Source: Mycolicibacter longobardus
GTDB lineage: Bacteria > Actinomycetota > Actinomycetes > Mycobacteriales > Mycobacteriaceae
Assembly (NCBI RefSeq): GCF_002102265.1
Contig: NZ_LQPG01000002.1
Coordinates: forward strand, 1 to 40,824
Reading direction: 5' to 3'
DNA length: 40,824 nucleotides
Notes under the pieces: model-generated
Told to the model about the DNA's origin: nothing
Database searches by the model: none
What the model saw: the letters and a program-made list of their open reading frames with translations, nothing else
Program-made: the position numbers and the translations under genes
Shown: piece after piece, positions 31,886 to 40,562 of the stretch
Layout of the letters: every line of letters begins with the position of its first letter
Position numbering within the stretch: position 1 is the stretch's first letter

Positions 31886-32599
31886 TCAGGTCCGTTTTGG
31901 CAACTGGCCGGCGATCAGCGGCACGATCTTGTCGGCCATGTAGGCGTGACCGGCATCGCTGGGGTGCACCCCGTCCGGGCCGATCAGATCCGGCCGCCCG
32001 ACGAACCAGCCCTCGGCGAGCGGATCGACGAACTCCGCGCCCACGACCCGCGCCTCGGCACTGAGGACATCGCGGATACGCCAAATGTCGACCGGCACGT
32101 CGGCGATGGGCCACGGCGGCCCGATCACCAGAATCCGCGCCCCCGGGGCGATCCGGCGGGCCAGACCCAGGGTATCGGCGACCAAGCGGCCCAATTGGCC
32201 CGGGTCGGCGTCCTGGTCGTTACGGGAGCCGAAGAACACCACCAGCGCGTCGTCGCCCTGCACCGCACGGGATGTCAGATCCCCGAACAGCCCACCGTGG
32301 TTGCCACGTACGCCGTAACCGGCGCCGCCCTCGGCCGCCACGTCGGCTCTGACGTACACCCCGCGCCCGGCCAGGGTCTGCCACGCCCGCTCGGTCCAGT
32401 TCGCCGCACCGCGGCCGGTGTTTTCGAAGCCCGCGGTATAGGAATCACCGATCACCGCGATCCGGTTCGGCGACGCACTCAGCGGCACCGTCGCGTAGTG
32501 GCGCGTCGGCTCGTGATCACGGGACAGATAGCCGGTCCCGACAACGACCCCGACCACGACGGCCACCAACGACACGGCGAACGTCATCACCCGGCTCAC
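31886..32599 (-). CDS. Exported SGNH/GDSL hydrolase
   Basis: A 237-residue protein with an N-terminal membrane anchor or signal (residues about 5-25) and an SGNH esterase domain. Block I is Val-Ile-Gly-Asp-Ser-Tyr-Thr-Ala-Gly-Phe (Ser near residue 53), block III is Phe-Gly-Ser-Arg-Asn-Asp, and block V is Asp-Gly-Val-His-Pro-Ser (catalytic Asp and His). It probably removes or transfers acyl groups on surface glycans. GGGAGGTGAT lies 2 nt before GTG 32599, a near-perfect ribosome binding site. The acyltransferase gene ends 21 nt upstream, as in similar pairs (Rv0517-Rv0518 of M. tuberculosis, from memory). Confidence 0.85.
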   Translation of the reverse strand: MSRVMTFAVSLVAVVVGVVVGTGYLSRDHEPTRHYATVPLSASPNRIAVIGDSYTAGFENTGRGAANWTERAWQTLAGRGVYVRADVAAEGGAGYGVRGNHGGLFGDLTSRAVQGDDALVVFFGSRNDQDADPGQLGRLVADTLGLARRIAPGARILVIGPPWPIADVPVDIWRIRDVLSAEARVVGAEFVDPLAEGWFVGRPDLIGPDGVHPSDAGHAYMADKIVPLIAGQLPKRT

Positions 32600-32620
32600 C
32601 GATCACCTCCCCCAACGGCT

Positions 32621-33892
32621 TCAGCGCACACTGACCGGAACCGCCTCCGTACGTTCATTCAGGGCTTCATCATCCGGGTCGTCCGGACCGTCGGAGTCGA
32701 CCGGGTCGTCCGGGTTGAGGGCCAGCGGGTCCTCGGACGGCCCGACCTGCGCTGACTCGGCCCGGGCACCGATCATCTTGCGCATCCAGTGCCGCCCGGG
32801 CTCCTCAACGCTGTGGAACAGCAGGATCGACAACAACGTCGCCGCCGCCAACAGACCCACCACCATCCACTTGGCTGCGGTGGCACCTTCATCGAGCACG
32901 ATCTCGAATTGCAGTGCGGCCCAATTCCAGGAGGTGTGCACCAGTTCGTGGACCATGTACAGGCAGAACGAGATCTGGCCGCCGTAGACCATCACTCGGG
33001 TGGACAGCAGCGCGGGCAGGCTGCCGATGCCGACCGCCAGCGCCATCACCAGCGGCACGAACAACACGTCCACCAGGCCGCCGCTGTCGTAGAGGCCGGA
33101 GATCGGATGCGCGTCGAAGTAGTAGAGGATGCCGATGATCGCGACGATCAGCAGCGCCGACGAGTATCCCGCGGCACGGCGGGCACGGTCGAGGGGTGCT
33201 AGCTTGCGCACCGCGGCGCAGGCCAGCGCGCCCGCGGTGAACTGCATGACGATGCGCGGCAACCAGCTCCACGGGGTGTAGAACTGGCCGGTCGCCAGCA
33301 ACAGCAGCAGTGGCGGGAGCGAGGCGATGATCGCCAGTACGGCCAGCCCCCGCGCCGACGTCACCCGCATCATCCGATAGACCGCCAGCACCATCACGGC
33401 GAACAACAGGTAGGCCAGCCATTCAGCGCTGATGGACCAGGCCGGCCCGTCCCAACTCGACCCGTCGAAGAACGGCTCGAACCACAGCTGCACCAACAGA
33501 ACCTGGCGCACGTAGCTGATCGCGGTGATCCGGCTCAGGTCCTCGGTCGGGACATGGCCGACGTGCAGGGTGAAGATCACCCACAGCAGCGCCAGGTGCA
33601 TCGTGACCAGGTAGATCGGCCAGACCCGCGCCAGCCGCAGCCACAGGAAATGCACGGTGGCGCGCGCGGAGAACGTCTCCCCCATTCGCTCCAGATAGTT
33701 CCAGGTCAACACGAAACCACTGAGGATGAAGAACAGATCGACGCCCTGGGCCCCGCGGTCGAGCACCGGGGCGAGCGCGTCACTCAGCGTCGGCGACGCC
33801 AACCTCAGCAACGGCCGGAAGTGGAACAGCACCACCCATACCGCGGCGATGATGCGAAGCCCGGTCAGGGCCTTGATCTCTCCGCTGCGCAC
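32621..33892 (-). CDS. Acyltransferase-3 family membrane O-acyltransferase
   Basis: A 423-residue OafA/YrhL-like integral membrane protein with about ten membrane segments. The N-terminal Lys-Ala-Leu-Thr-Gly-Leu-Arg-Ile-Ile-Ala-Ala and Leu-Phe-His-Phe (family His), then Leu-Phe-Phe-Ile-Leu-Ser-Gly-Phe-Val-Leu, are diagnostic. The C-terminal 50 residues form an acidic Asp/Pro-rich cytoplasmic tail. It should move acyl groups across the membrane to decorate surface carbohydrates, followed by the SGNH partner encoded next. The start is GTG at 33892. Confidence 0.9.
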   Translation of the reverse strand: MRSGEIKALTGLRIIAAVWVVLFHFRPLLRLASPTLSDALAPVLDRGAQGVDLFFILSGFVLTWNYLERMGETFSARATVHFLWLRLARVWPIYLVTMHLALLWVIFTLHVGHVPTEDLSRITAISYVRQVLLVQLWFEPFFDGSSWDGPAWSISAEWLAYLLFAVMVLAVYRMMRVTSARGLAVLAIIASLPPLLLLLATGQFYTPWSWLPRIVMQFTAGALACAAVRKLAPLDRARRAAGYSSALLIVAIIGILYYFDAHPISGLYDSGGLVDVLFVPLVMALAVGIGSLPALLSTRVMVYGGQISFCLYMVHELVHTSWNWAALQFEIVLDEGATAAKWMVVGLLAAATLLSILLFHSVEEPGRHWMRKMIGARAESAQVGPSEDPLALNPDDPVDSDGPDDPDDEALNERTEAVPVSVR

Positions 33893-34046
33893 AACACTCT
33901 TTCGCCGGTGGGCTCTGCTGTCTTGACTGCCTTTGTCGCGGGGACAGCGTAGCGAGCGGGTCTGAGCGACGGCGAGCGACCACGCCCGGCGGTTCAGCGA
34001 GGCTCGACGCAGGAGAGCCGAAGCTGGGACCGCCGCATGAACCGGT

Positions 34047-34052
34047 GATACT
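34047..34052 (+). promoter_or_regulatory. Candidate -10 box of the ceramidase gene
   Basis: GATACT, then GATGCG and ATG at 34059: the A2 and T6 positions and the 6-nt leaderless spacing are kept. Confidence 0.35.
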
Positions 34053-34058
34053 GATGCG

Positions 34059-36011
34059 ATGCCAGACGAATATCAGGTGGGCCGCGGGATCGCCGACATC
34101 ACCGGCGAACCGGCCGAGTGCGGAATGCTCGGCTACGGGGTCGCTTCCCAGCAGACCAGCGGCCTGCACAACCGGCTGCGTGCGCGGGCTTTCGTGTTCG
34201 CCGACACCGCCACCGAGACCCGGCTGCTGCTGGTGGTCTGCGAGATCCCGCTGCTGCTGGAAAGCATCCACCACGAGGTGCTCGGGCGCCTGGCCGCCGA
34301 CTACGGCGAGGCGTACACGTTCCGCAATGTGATGCTGACCGCGACGCACACCCATTGCGGCCCGGGCGGTTACTCCGATCACCGGCTCTACAACTCCAAC
34401 ACCAGCGGGTTCCGCCCCCAGACGTTCGCCGCGATCGTCGACGGGATCTGCCAGGCCGTCGCGCGCGCTCATGCCGACCTGGCCCCCGCCGCCCTGAGCC
34501 TTGCCGTCGGCCGGCTGCATGACGCGAGCAGCAACCGCTCACCGTCGGCGTTCGCCCGCAACCCGGAGGCCGACCGCGCCCATTTCCCGGACAAGATCGA
34601 CCCACAGACCACCCTGCTGCGGATCGAACGTGACGGCCGGCTGGTCGGCGCGGTGAACTGGTTCGCCACCCACGGCACTTCCATGACCAACCGCAACACC
34701 TTGATCAGCGGTGACAACAAGGGATATGCCGCCTACCAGTGCGAGCGTCTTGACCACGGAGTCGACTACCTGGCCGCCGGCCCACCGGAGTTCATCGCCG
34801 CCTTCGCCCAGACCAACGCCGGGGACATGTCGCCGAACCTCAACCACCGCCCCGGCAGTGGACCCACCGAGGACGAGTTCGAGAACACCCGGATCATCGG
34901 CGCCCGCCAGGCCACCGCGGCCACCGAGCTGACCCTGGGCCACGGCACCGAGATCAGCGGCGGCCTCGACGCGCTGGCCACCTACGTCGACCTGACTGAC
35001 TTCGAGGTGCGGCCGGAATTCACCGGCGACGGCCGGGCTCATCGCACCGGCCCCGTGATGGCCGGAACGGCGACGCTGGCCGGCACCGATGAGGGGGCCG
35101 GCCCGCTGCACCCGCTGCTCAAGCAGGGCCGCAACCGCATCATCGACGGGCTGATCGCCAACACGGTCTTCCGGTTGTCCCGCCGGCTGCGGGAGGCGCA
35201 CGCGCCCAAGGGTGCGGTGGGCCCGGGCATCCGGCTGAACAAGGCGCTGTCGCTGATGCCCGAGGGCGGTCCGGTACAGCTGTTCCGAATCGGTCAGCTG
35301 TATCTGATCGGCATCCCCGCCGAGGTCACCATCGTTGCCGGGCTGCGGTTGCGCCGCACCGTGGCCGAGATCGTCGGCGCCGAGCTGCGCGACGTGCTGG
35401 TGGCCGGTTACAGCAACGGCTACCTGCACTACGTCACGACACCGGAGGAGTACGAGGAGCAGCGCTACGAAGGCGGCAGCACCCTGTTCGGCCGCTGGGA
35501 GCTGCCGGCGTTGCAGCAGGTGGCGGCCGAGCTCGCCACCGCGATGCGTGAGCAACGCCCGGCCCCCGACGGCAAGCCGCCCGCCGAGCCCTCCCGCCGG
35601 AGGCGGTCACGCCGCCGGGCCAAGCCCGATGCGCCGGCCGCCGGCCGGCGGTTCGGGGACGTGCTGCAACCTCCGCTGTCCCAGTACCCCCCGGGTGCCA
35701 CCGTCACGGCGGTGTTCGCCGGCGCCCACCCCAACAACGACCTGCACCACGGCGGCACCTACCTGCGGGTGGAGCGCGAGACCGGTACCGGGTGGAGCAC
35801 CGTCGCCGACGACGGCGACTGGTCGACGACGTTCCGTTGGCGGCGTACCGGCCGGCGCGGATCGGCGATCACCGTGACCTGGACGGTGCCCGACGACACC
35901 GCCGCGGGGCGGTATCGGCTGCGCTATGAGGGGGACGCGCGGGACCGCGATGGGCGGATCAGCGCGTTCAGCGGCGCGACCGAACCGTTCGATATCTCAC
36001 CAAAGCGTTAA
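34059..36011 (+). CDS. Neutral/alkaline ceramidase
   Basis: A 650-residue neutral ceramidase that hydrolyses the amide bond of ceramide to sphingosine and fatty acid. The catalytic Ser258 is in the hallmark Asn-Ala-Gly-Asp-Met-Ser-Pro-Asn. Zinc-ligand candidates lie in Thr-Ala-Thr-His-Thr-His-Cys-Gly-Pro-Gly-Gly and Ala-Thr-His-Gly-Thr-Ser-Met. The C-terminal about 120 residues form the Ig-like domain, after a basic Arg/Lys-rich linker (about 508-525). No signal peptide is visible; the M. tuberculosis orthologue Rv0669c also lacks an obvious one, from memory. It is divergent from the acyltransferase gene, with a 166-bp spacer. Confidence 0.93.
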   Translation: MPDEYQVGRGIADITGEPAECGMLGYGVASQQTSGLHNRLRARAFVFADTATETRLLLVVCEIPLLLESIHHEVLGRLAADYGEAYTFRNVMLTATHTHCGPGGYSDHRLYNSNTSGFRPQTFAAIVDGICQAVARAHADLAPAALSLAVGRLHDASSNRSPSAFARNPEADRAHFPDKIDPQTTLLRIERDGRLVGAVNWFATHGTSMTNRNTLISGDNKGYAAYQCERLDHGVDYLAAGPPEFIAAFAQTNAGDMSPNLNHRPGSGPTEDEFENTRIIGARQATAATELTLGHGTEISGGLDALATYVDLTDFEVRPEFTGDGRAHRTGPVMAGTATLAGTDEGAGPLHPLLKQGRNRIIDGLIANTVFRLSRRLREAHAPKGAVGPGIRLNKALSLMPEGGPVQLFRIGQLYLIGIPAEVTIVAGLRLRRTVAEIVGAELRDVLVAGYSNGYLHYVTTPEEYEEQRYEGGSTLFGRWELPALQQVAAELATAMREQRPAPDGKPPAEPSRRRRSRRRAKPDAPAAGRRFGDVLQPPLSQYPPGATVTAVFAGAHPNNDLHHGGTYLRVERETGTGWSTVADDGDWSTTFRWRRTGRRGSAITVTWTVPDDTAAGRYRLRYEGDARDRDGRISAFSGATEPFDISPKR

Positions 36012-36112
36012 TCGGCCGCCCAACGCACCTTAACTTCGCCGCATAACGTCGGTAAACATCGAGGTCGGCTCATCCGCCGGCGCCGATCACACCATCGGAA
36101 GCGGGGGCTGGC

Positions 36113-36559
36113 ATGGCAAGCGAGATCACCACACGGAGCACAGCTCGGATCAATCCCGTCGTCGAGTGCGGCGGTGCACAGATCAGGGCGCACTACCGCC
36201 ACCTCGCCACGGTGATCGCGGTCCGGGGCCGGATCGACTCCGCCAACGTGGACCAGCTCAGCGAACACGCCCGGCGTTTTGTGCTCGCAAAGGAACCGCT
36301 GGTCCTCGACCTGAGCGGGGTCACCTCGTTCGCCGCCGCCGGCATCTGGCTGTTGTGCGTCCTCGACGGTGACTGCCGCGCCGCGGGCGTGGAGTGGACC
36401 CTCATCGAGAGCCCGTCCGTGCACGAACTGCTCGGTGACTTCGACGAGGACGCCATGTTCCCGACGGCACGCTCGGTGGACCAGGCGCTGCACGCGCTCG
36501 CCGACGGCAACGACCAGCGCCGTCAGTTGCTGCTGCCGCTGTTCCAGAAGTCGGCCTGA
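36113..36559 (+). CDS. STAS-domain protein (anti-sigma factor antagonist-like)
   Basis: A 148-residue STAS domain. The strand Val-Ile-Ala-Val-Arg-Gly-Arg-Ile-Asp-Ser-Ala-Asn and the Leu-Val-Leu-Asp-Leu-Ser-Gly-Val-Thr-Ser-Phe motif match SpoIIAA-type anti-anti-sigma proteins, with the phosphorylatable Ser/Thr likely in Ser-Gly-Val-Thr-Ser-Phe. No sigma factor or anti-sigma kinase gene is nearby, so the partner is unknown. A G-rich stretch before ATG 36113 may serve as ribosome binding site. The PAP2 frame begins right at its stop. Confidence 0.82.
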   Translation: MASEITTRSTARINPVVECGGAQIRAHYRHLATVIAVRGRIDSANVDQLSEHARRFVLAKEPLVLDLSGVTSFAAAGIWLLCVLDGDCRAAGVEWTLIESPSVHELLGDFDEDAMFPTARSVDQALHALADGNDQRRQLLLPLFQKSA

Positions 36560-36560
36560 G

Positions 36561-37127
36561 ATAGATCGGGGCCTGGCCGCCGCCCTGCGCTGGTGGCCGC
36601 TGCTCGGCCTGCTCGCGACGCTGGCTTTGGGCTGGGCGGTGGGACGTGGCTCGACATCCATCGACAGTTGGTTCAGCCGCAATACCCAGGCTGTCATCGG
36701 TGAGCAGCCCCGCTGGCTGTTGATCTTCACCAGCGGCTGGGTCCTGCTGGCAGTGTCGGTGGCGTGCCTGGCGGTCGCCCTGTACCGGCGGCAGTGGGGG
36801 CTGGCCGCTGCGGTGCTGGCCTGTCCATTCGCCGCCACCGCCGCCAACGAGGCGCTCAAGCGTTTTTTCGACCGGCGCAACGGGCCCTACCTGGAATACC
36901 CCAGCGGCCATACCGCGCTGCTGGTCGCGGTGCTGGGAATGATGGTCGTGGTCGCCAGTTCGAAATGGGCCCGGCGCTGGGCACTGGCCAGCGCGGTGGT
37001 GCTGAGTCTCCTGGGCATGGTCGGACTGGTGGCCTGCGGCTACCACTTCTTCACCGACACCGTCGGTGCGGCGATGCTCGCCACCGCGCTGGTGTGTGGA
37101 ACGGCTCGGTTAACGTCTGCGCTGTGA
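36561..37127 (+). CDS. PAP2-superfamily membrane phosphatase, start unresolved
   Basis: About 188 residues with five membrane segments and a degenerate PAP2 site. Pro-Ser-Gly-His and the His-x3-Asp of Tyr-His-Phe-Phe-Thr-Asp are intact. The Lys-x6-Arg-Pro element reads Lys-Arg-Phe-Phe-Asp-Arg-Arg-Asn, and the Arg before the last motif is Leu. There is no ATG, GTG or TTG before the first membrane helix. The only sensible points are ATA at 36561 (an ATG there would give Met-Asp-Arg-Gly-Leu-Ala) and CTG at 36573. The stop overlaps the next gene's GTG (GTGA). It probably acts on a lipid phosphate, if active. Confidence 0.65.
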   Translation: MDRGLAAALRWWPLLGLLATLALGWAVGRGSTSIDSWFSRNTQAVIGEQPRWLLIFTSGWVLLAVSVACLAVALYRRQWGLAAAVLACPFAATAANEALKRFFDRRNGPYLEYPSGHTALLVAVLGMMVVVASSKWARRWALASAVVLSLLGMVGLVACGYHFFTDTVGAAMLATALVCGTARLTSAL

Positions 37128-37870
37128 TCGTGCTGCTCCCTCCGTCGGAGACCAAACGTGCCGGCGGCGACGGGCAGCCACTGCGCCTCGACGCGCTGGG
37201 CTCCCCGCAACTCACCGACCTGCGCGCGCAGCTGGTCGATGAACTGGTGGGTCTGGCCGCGAACCGGGAGGCCAGCCGCAGCGCGCTGGGTTTGTCGGCG
37301 TCCCAGGACGGCGAGATCGAACGCAATGCCGCGCTGCGCACCGCGCCCACCGCGCCGGCGATCAACCGCTACACCGGAGTGCTGTACGAGGCACTCGACG
37401 TCGAGTCGCTGCGCGGCGCCGCGGCGGCCCGTGCCGCCGCCCGATTGGCCATCGGTTCCGCCCTTTTCGGCCTGTTGCGGGCGACGGATCCGGTGCCGGC
37501 CTACCGCCTGTCGGCGACCTCCAAGCTGCCCGGGCAGCCCGGCTTGGCCAAACGGTGGCGGCCGGTGCTGGAACCGGTGCTGGCCGAGATCGCGGCCACC
37601 GACCTGGTGGTGGACATGAGGTCCGGGTCCTATGCGGCGCTGGCCGCCATTCCGGGGTCCGTCCGCGTCGATGTGGTCGCCGAACACACCGACGGTCGCC
37701 GGGTCTCGGTCAGCCACTTCAACAAAGCACACAAGGGCCGGCTGGCCCGGATACTGGCCACCACCAGGTCCGAACCCGGCGACGCCGCGGCGGTGGCGAC
37801 GACGGCACGCCGGGCCGGCATGCGGGTGGAACGTGATGACCGCCGACTGACGATCGTGGTTCCCGCGTGA
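37124..37870 (+). CDS. yaaA: YaaA/DUF328 family peroxide stress protein
   Basis: A 248-residue YaaA-family protein. The N-terminal Leu-Leu-Pro-Pro-Ser-Glu-Thr-Lys, the Ala-Ile-Asn-Arg-Tyr-Thr-Gly-Val-Leu-Tyr motif and the later Ser-His-Phe-Asn-Lys-Ala-His-Lys-Gly are family hallmarks. In E. coli YaaA limits DNA damage from intracellular iron during peroxide stress; its biochemical activity is DNA-binding-like. The start is GTG at 37124, overlapping the PAP2 stop as GTGA. It ends next to the VanX-type gene. Confidence 0.88.
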   Translation: MIVLLPPSETKRAGGDGQPLRLDALGSPQLTDLRAQLVDELVGLAANREASRSALGLSASQDGEIERNAALRTAPTAPAINRYTGVLYEALDVESLRGAAAARAAARLAIGSALFGLLRATDPVPAYRLSATSKLPGQPGLAKRWRPVLEPVLAEIAATDLVVDMRSGSYAALAAIPGSVRVDVVAEHTDGRRVSVSHFNKAHKGRLARILATTRSEPGDAAAVATTARRAGMRVERDDRRLTIVVPA

Positions 37871-37887
37871 GGCGCAACAATGGGCGG

Positions 37888-38541
37888 ATGCCGACACTGC
37901 GACCCCTGCTGGCCCTTGCGCTGCTGCTCGCCACTGCCACCGGTGTGGCTGCCGCTGGACCAGATGTGCCACCGCTGTCCGAGGCGGCCCGCGCGGCCGG
38001 CTTCGTCGACGTGCGAAGCACGGTGCCCGACGCGATCATCGACCTGAGGTATGCCACCCCCAACAACTTCGTGGGCGAGCAGTTGTACCCGGCCGGTGCC
38101 CGGTGCCTGATACACGAGTCGCTGGCCCCGGGTTTGGCGGCGGCGGCCGCCGCCCTGCGCAGCCGGGGCCGCACACTGGTGTTCTGGGACTGCTACCGGC
38201 CGCATGCCGTGCAGGTGCGGATGTTCGAGGTGGTGCCGAACCCGAACTGGGTGGCCCGGCCGGGCTCGCTGGCCCGCAGCCACGAGACCGGACGCTCCGT
38301 CGACGTGACGACCGCCGACCGGCAGGGGCGGCCAGTCGAGATGGGCACCGACTTCGACGATTTCTCGCCGACCGCCACGGCGTACGCCGACGGGATCAGT
38401 GCGCGGGCCGCCGACGAACGAACCACCCTGCGCGAGGCGATGAAGACCGGGGGGCTGGCCCCCTACCCCGGGGAGTGGTGGCACTTCGACGGACCGGGCG
38501 CCGGCGTGGGACGACCCATCCTCGACGTCGGCGTCAACTGA
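37888..38541 (+). CDS. Secreted D-Ala-D-Ala dipeptidase (VanX/DdpX family)
   Basis: A 217-residue exported zinc dipeptidase. Signal peptide residues 1 to about 23 end Ala-Ala-Ala-Gly. The zinc site Ser-His-x2-Gly-x3-Asp gives His132 and Asp139. Gly-Glu-Trp-Trp-His-Phe gives catalytic Glu196 and zinc ligand His199. It cleaves D-Ala-D-Ala or similar cell-wall dipeptides. ATG 37888 is listed, 6 nt after AACAAT. GTG at 37867, overlapping the yaaA stop (GTGA), is an alternative adding 7 residues. No vancomycin-resistance genes are present, so a recycling role is more likely. Confidence 0.88.
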   Translation: MPTLRPLLALALLLATATGVAAAGPDVPPLSEAARAAGFVDVRSTVPDAIIDLRYATPNNFVGEQLYPAGARCLIHESLAPGLAAAAAALRSRGRTLVFWDCYRPHAVQVRMFEVVPNPNWVARPGSLARSHETGRSVDVTTADRQGRPVEMGTDFDDFSPTATAYADGISARAADERTTLREAMKTGGLAPYPGEWWHFDGPGAGVGRPILDVGVN

Positions 38542-38556
38542 ATTCGGCGGCGGGGG

Positions 38557-39246
38557 TCACCACGTTGCTGGATGGCCCCAGGTGGCCCGAAGCGCTTCCC
38601 CGTAGCGCTGTTGTTCCTCGCCGCTGGGGATCGCAACATCAGCCACCAGGAAGTCGCTGCGCTCGAACAGGTCCGGGGTGCACGCCACCTCGGTGATGCG
38701 CTCGGCGAGCGCGAAACCCGCTGCGTGGAAGTCAATTCCGGCAAGGTCGTCCGGATCGGTCTCCAACGGCAGACCCACCTCCCGGATGTCATCACTGAGG
38801 GCCGCGGGATCCGCGCCGAACCGCTCCGCCGGAAACAGCAAGTCGAAATCCACCAGCAATCGCCCGTCGCGCCACCAGTGGAATCGATGCACTGCGTTGA
38901 TATTGCTGAAGTGCGACACAATGGTTCGGCCGGCGGACATCGGCCCGATAAGGCGCTCTGTCACCCCGACAAAGCCATTGATCTCCGCAATCAACGTCCA
39001 CCTGCGGTCAATCTCGGTCACGCCGATCACCGCCCGCGACGGGTCGTAGCCCTGCGGCCAGTGCTCGACGGCGAGTTCACAGAGCGCGTCGATACCCCGC
39101 ACCGAGGCCCTGATCGTGGCGCCCAGCGACCGGATGACGTCCTCGGCGGCGATGTCGCTGATCAAGGTCACGCAGTGCGCCTCAGCCCACTCCGGATGCC
39201 AGGTTCGCCACCAGGAATAGTCGGCGGCTGTCGCAGCCAATGTCAC
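38557..39246 (-). CDS. DUF6461-like protein, function unknown
   Basis: A 229-residue soluble protein. Ala-Asp-Tyr-Ser-Trp-Trp-Arg-Thr-Trp near the start, then [15 protein letters not shown] and [12 protein letters not shown], match the DUF6461 group of actinobacterial proteins. It shows no catalytic motif I recognise. The GTG start at 39246 overlaps the stop of the upstream thiamine-binding gene (GTGA). Its 3' end is 15 nt from the convergent VanX gene. Confidence 0.65.
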   Translation of the reverse strand: MTLAATAADYSWWRTWHPEWAEAHCVTLISDIAAEDVIRSLGATIRASVRGIDALCELAVEHWPQGYDPSRAVIGVTEIDRRWTLIAEINGFVGVTERLIGPMSAGRTIVSHFSNINAVHRFHWWRDGRLLVDFDLLFPAERFGADPAALSDDIREVGLPLETDPDDLAGIDFHAAGFALAERITEVACTPDLFERSDFLVADVAIPSGEEQQRYGEALRATWGHPATW

Positions 39247-39569
39247 AGACCCGCGTTGTGCGGCGGGGGCGCTGACAGATGACGCTCCACCGACTCCACT
39301 TTGGCAGTCATCGCATCGACCGCGCCGGCCCGCCAGTCGGCCTTGATCACGGTGCTCACCCGCGGTGATCGGGCGGCCACCGCTTCCACCGCCCGCTGCA
39401 CCACGGCCATCGCCTCGGCCCAGCTGTCACTTTCGATGACGGTGAACATGGAATCGGTGCGGTTCGGTAAACCCGACTCGCGAACCACCCGGACCGCTTC
39501 CGCGACGATCTCCCCTACCCCCTCACCCACCCCGAGAGGCGTGATGGAGAACGCGACCAGCACTGACAT
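39243..39569 (-). CDS. MTH1187/YkoF-type thiamine-binding protein
   Basis: A 108-residue ferredoxin-like-fold protein. The [11 protein letters not shown] opening, Val-Val-Arg-Glu-Ser-Gly-Leu and Thr-Val-Ile-Glu-Ser-Asp-Ser-Trp motifs are typical of MTH1187 family proteins, which bind thiamine. The frame is open upstream to 39734, but ATG 39569 begins the family and follows GGGAGGGGGA 5 nt earlier. It is coupled to the DUF6461 gene and divergent from dtd with a 51-bp gap. Confidence 0.8.
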   Translation of the reverse strand: MSVLVAFSITPLGVGEGVGEIVAEAVRVVRESGLPNRTDSMFTVIESDSWAEAMAVVQRAVEAVAARSPRVSTVIKADWRAGAVDAMTAKVESVERHLSAPPPHNAGL

Positions 39570-39608
39570 CTGACTCCCCCTCCCGGAAGGCGCTACGGCG
39601 AGCGTACC

Positions 39609-39614
39609 TAGCAT
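39609..39614 (+). promoter_or_regulatory. -10 box of dtd
   Basis: TAGCAT, then CAGGGC and GTG at 39621: leaderless spacing of 6 nt. Confidence 0.5.
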
Positions 39615-39620
39615 CAGGGC

Positions 39621-40052
39621 GTGCGGGTTCTGGTCCAACGTGTCTCCTCGGCTCGAGTCGATGTCGATGGCGAGACGGTCGGCGCCATCGAACCGGACGG
39701 GCAGGGCCTGCTCGCTCTGGTCGGCGTAACGCACACCGACGACGCTGCTACCGCGCAGCGGCTTGCCGAAAAGCTTTGGCAGTTACGCATTCTCGACGAG
39801 CAGCGGTCGGCGGCGGATGTCGGCGCCCCGATCCTGGTGGTCAGCCAGTTCACGCTGTACGCCGACACCGCCAAGGGCCGGCGCCCGTCCTGGAACGCCG
39901 CCGCACCGGCTGCCGTCGCCGAGCCGCTGGTCACCGAGTTCGCCGACGCACTGCGGCGCCTGGGCGCCCAGGTGGCGACCGGGCAGTTCGGGGCGCACAT
40001 GCAGGTGGAGTTGGTCAACGACGGTCCGGTGACCGTGCTGCTGGAGCTCTGA
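39621..40052 (+). CDS. dtd: D-aminoacyl-tRNA deacylase
   Basis: A 143-residue DTD that hydrolyses D-aminoacyl-tRNAs, and glycyl-tRNA(Ala), to protect translation. The cross-subunit active-site motifs Ser-Gln-Phe-Thr-Leu-Tyr-Ala and Asn-Asp-Gly-Pro-Val-Thr (the Gly-cis-Pro loop) are both intact. The N-terminal [11 protein letters not shown] is standard. The length is normal for the family. The leaderless GTG start is at 39621. Confidence 0.95.
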   Translation: MRVLVQRVSSARVDVDGETVGAIEPDGQGLLALVGVTHTDDAATAQRLAEKLWQLRILDEQRSAADVGAPILVVSQFTLYADTAKGRRPSWNAAAPAAVAEPLVTEFADALRRLGAQVATGQFGAHMQVELVNDGPVTVLLEL

Positions 40053-40086
40053 GCCGAAACCGCCGTGCCGGCCGGGCCCGGGACAT

Positions 40087-40092
40087 TAGCGT
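40087..40092 (+). promoter_or_regulatory. -10 box of the DUF2834-like gene
   Basis: TAGCGT, then 7 nt (GGCCCGC) and ATG at 40100. The box is the same hexamer as before 10888, 11596 and 12633. Confidence 0.45.
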
Positions 40093-40099
40093 GGCCCGC

Positions 40100-40528
40100 A
40101 TGGACAAAGCCGCCAAGATCCGCTGCGCCATCTACGCCGCGATTGCCCTCGCCGCGTTGGTCGCCACCTGGAGCCAGAACCTCGCCTACAACGGAGGCGA
40201 CCGACCGCTGTCCCGGTTCCTGCCGGACACCGCGGTCACGCCCGCCTCGCGCTCGATCACCGCCGACATCCTGCTGTTGTTATTGGCGGCAGTGTTCCTG
40301 ATGGTCCTGGAAGCGCGCAGACACAACGTGCCGTTCGTCTGGGCCTACATCGCCGGTGCATTCCTCATCGCGATCAGCGTGACCTTCCCGTTGTTCCTGA
40401 TCGCCCGCGAACGGCGGTTGGCGGCCGAAGGGTCGGCGACCCCGCGGTTGAGTGCTGTTGACACGGCCTTGCTAACCGCACTCACCCTGGTGGTGGCCGG
40501 AGCCACCCTGTGGGTCGATACCCGGTAG
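40100..40528 (+). CDS. DUF2834-like small membrane protein
   Basis: A 142-residue protein with four hydrophobic segments. The motif Trp-Ser-Gln-Asn-Leu-Ala-Tyr after the first helix, and the Asp-Ile-Leu-Leu-Leu-Leu and Ala-Arg-Arg-His-Asn-Val-Pro elements, resemble DUF2834 membrane proteins of unknown role. The start is ATG at 40100, 7 nt after a -10 box; an in-frame GTG at 40091 overlaps the box. I see no partner genes. Confidence 0.7.
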   Translation: MDKAAKIRCAIYAAIALAALVATWSQNLAYNGGDRPLSRFLPDTAVTPASRSITADILLLLLAAVFLMVLEARRHNVPFVWAYIAGAFLIAISVTFPLFLIARERRLAAEGSATPRLSAVDTALLTALTLVVAGATLWVDTR

Positions 40529-40562
40529 CGTTCGCGCCCCAATTCCTCGACTATCTACCCCT

